Shown piece after piece: positions 5,727 to 5,751 of a DNA stretch of 5,751 nucleotides; the stretch's first letter is position 1, and every line of letters begins with the position of its first letter. The position numbers were made by a program, and so were the translations under genes. The notes beneath the pieces were generated by a model. That model saw only the letters and a list, made by a program, of their open reading frames with translations. It did no database searches and was not told where the DNA came from. This stretch comes from Prolixibacteraceae bacterium. Lineage in GTDB: Bacteria > Bacteroidota > Bacteroidia > Bacteroidales > Prolixibacteraceae. The stretch is from contig JAGYOI010000099.1 of the NCBI GenBank assembly GCA_018399395.1, positions 1 through 5,751 of the forward strand. Reading direction: 5' to 3'.

Positions 5727-5751
5727 AATACAAAGTATTTATTCAATTAAA

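Noticed and set aside
5727..5751. Possible Bacteroidota-type -7 box upstream of the peptidase-like gene (minus strand TACTTTG close to the ATG)
   Set aside because: It is one base short of the TAnnTTTG consensus, and the window ends before any -33 element could be seen.
1..5751. CRISPR array, tRNA, attachment site or insertion sequence
   Set aside because: No regularly spaced repeats, cloverleaf-like sequence, terminal inverted repeats or transposase/integrase coding was found; coding density is near complete.

Overview
The window is a stretch of tailed-phage (Caudoviricetes) or prophage genome. It carries the DNA-packaging and head-assembly start of the late region, and every gene reads on the minus strand. 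Read in transcription order (right to left) the genes are: a membrane-anchored papain-like protein (5019-5726); an unrecognised 103-residue protein (4708-5019); a factor-independent terminator (4664-4695); terminase small subunit (4242-4631); terminase large subunit (2714-4249); SPP1 gp6-type portal (1239-2702); a 107-residue protein of possible NTF2-like fold (913-1236); and a MuF/SPP1 gp7-type minor head protein that runs off the left edge (1-913). The order terS-terL-portal-MuF is typical of SPP1-like head modules. Scaffold, major capsid and connector genes would be expected beyond the left edge.

The likely host is a member of Bacteroidota. DNA is moderately AT-rich, and none of the six complete genes nor the partial MuF gene has a convincing GGAGG-type Shine-Dalgarno sequence. 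The genes are instead packed with overlapping or nearly touching stops and starts (TAATG at 911-915, TGATG at 5017-5021, an 8-base terS/terL overlap, a 2-base gap after the portal, an 11-base gap after terL). This fits translational coupling in a host that makes little use of Shine-Dalgarno pairing. It is an inference; there is no tRNA, integrase or host gene in the window to settle host or lifestyle.

The genes work together as follows. TerS recognises the phage DNA and TerL cuts and pumps it through the dodecameric portal into the prohead. MuF-type proteins sit inside the head near the portal and often leave with the DNA. The small protein between portal and MuF belongs to this module by position, but its role is unknown.

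Two points stand out. First, TerL has an apparent reciprocal exchange at its ATPase magnesium site: Walker A ends GKD instead of GKS/GKT, and Walker B reads VVTEAS instead of the usual DEAS. The Asp and the hydroxyl residue seem to have swapped places, and both codons are unambiguous. Second, the packaging genes are preceded by a separately terminated two-gene unit. It encodes a predicted extracytoplasmic, membrane-tethered cysteine-peptidase-like protein and an unrecognised partner, which look more like accessory (moron-like) genes than head genes. In addition, the tetranucleotide CCGG is strikingly frequent throughout.
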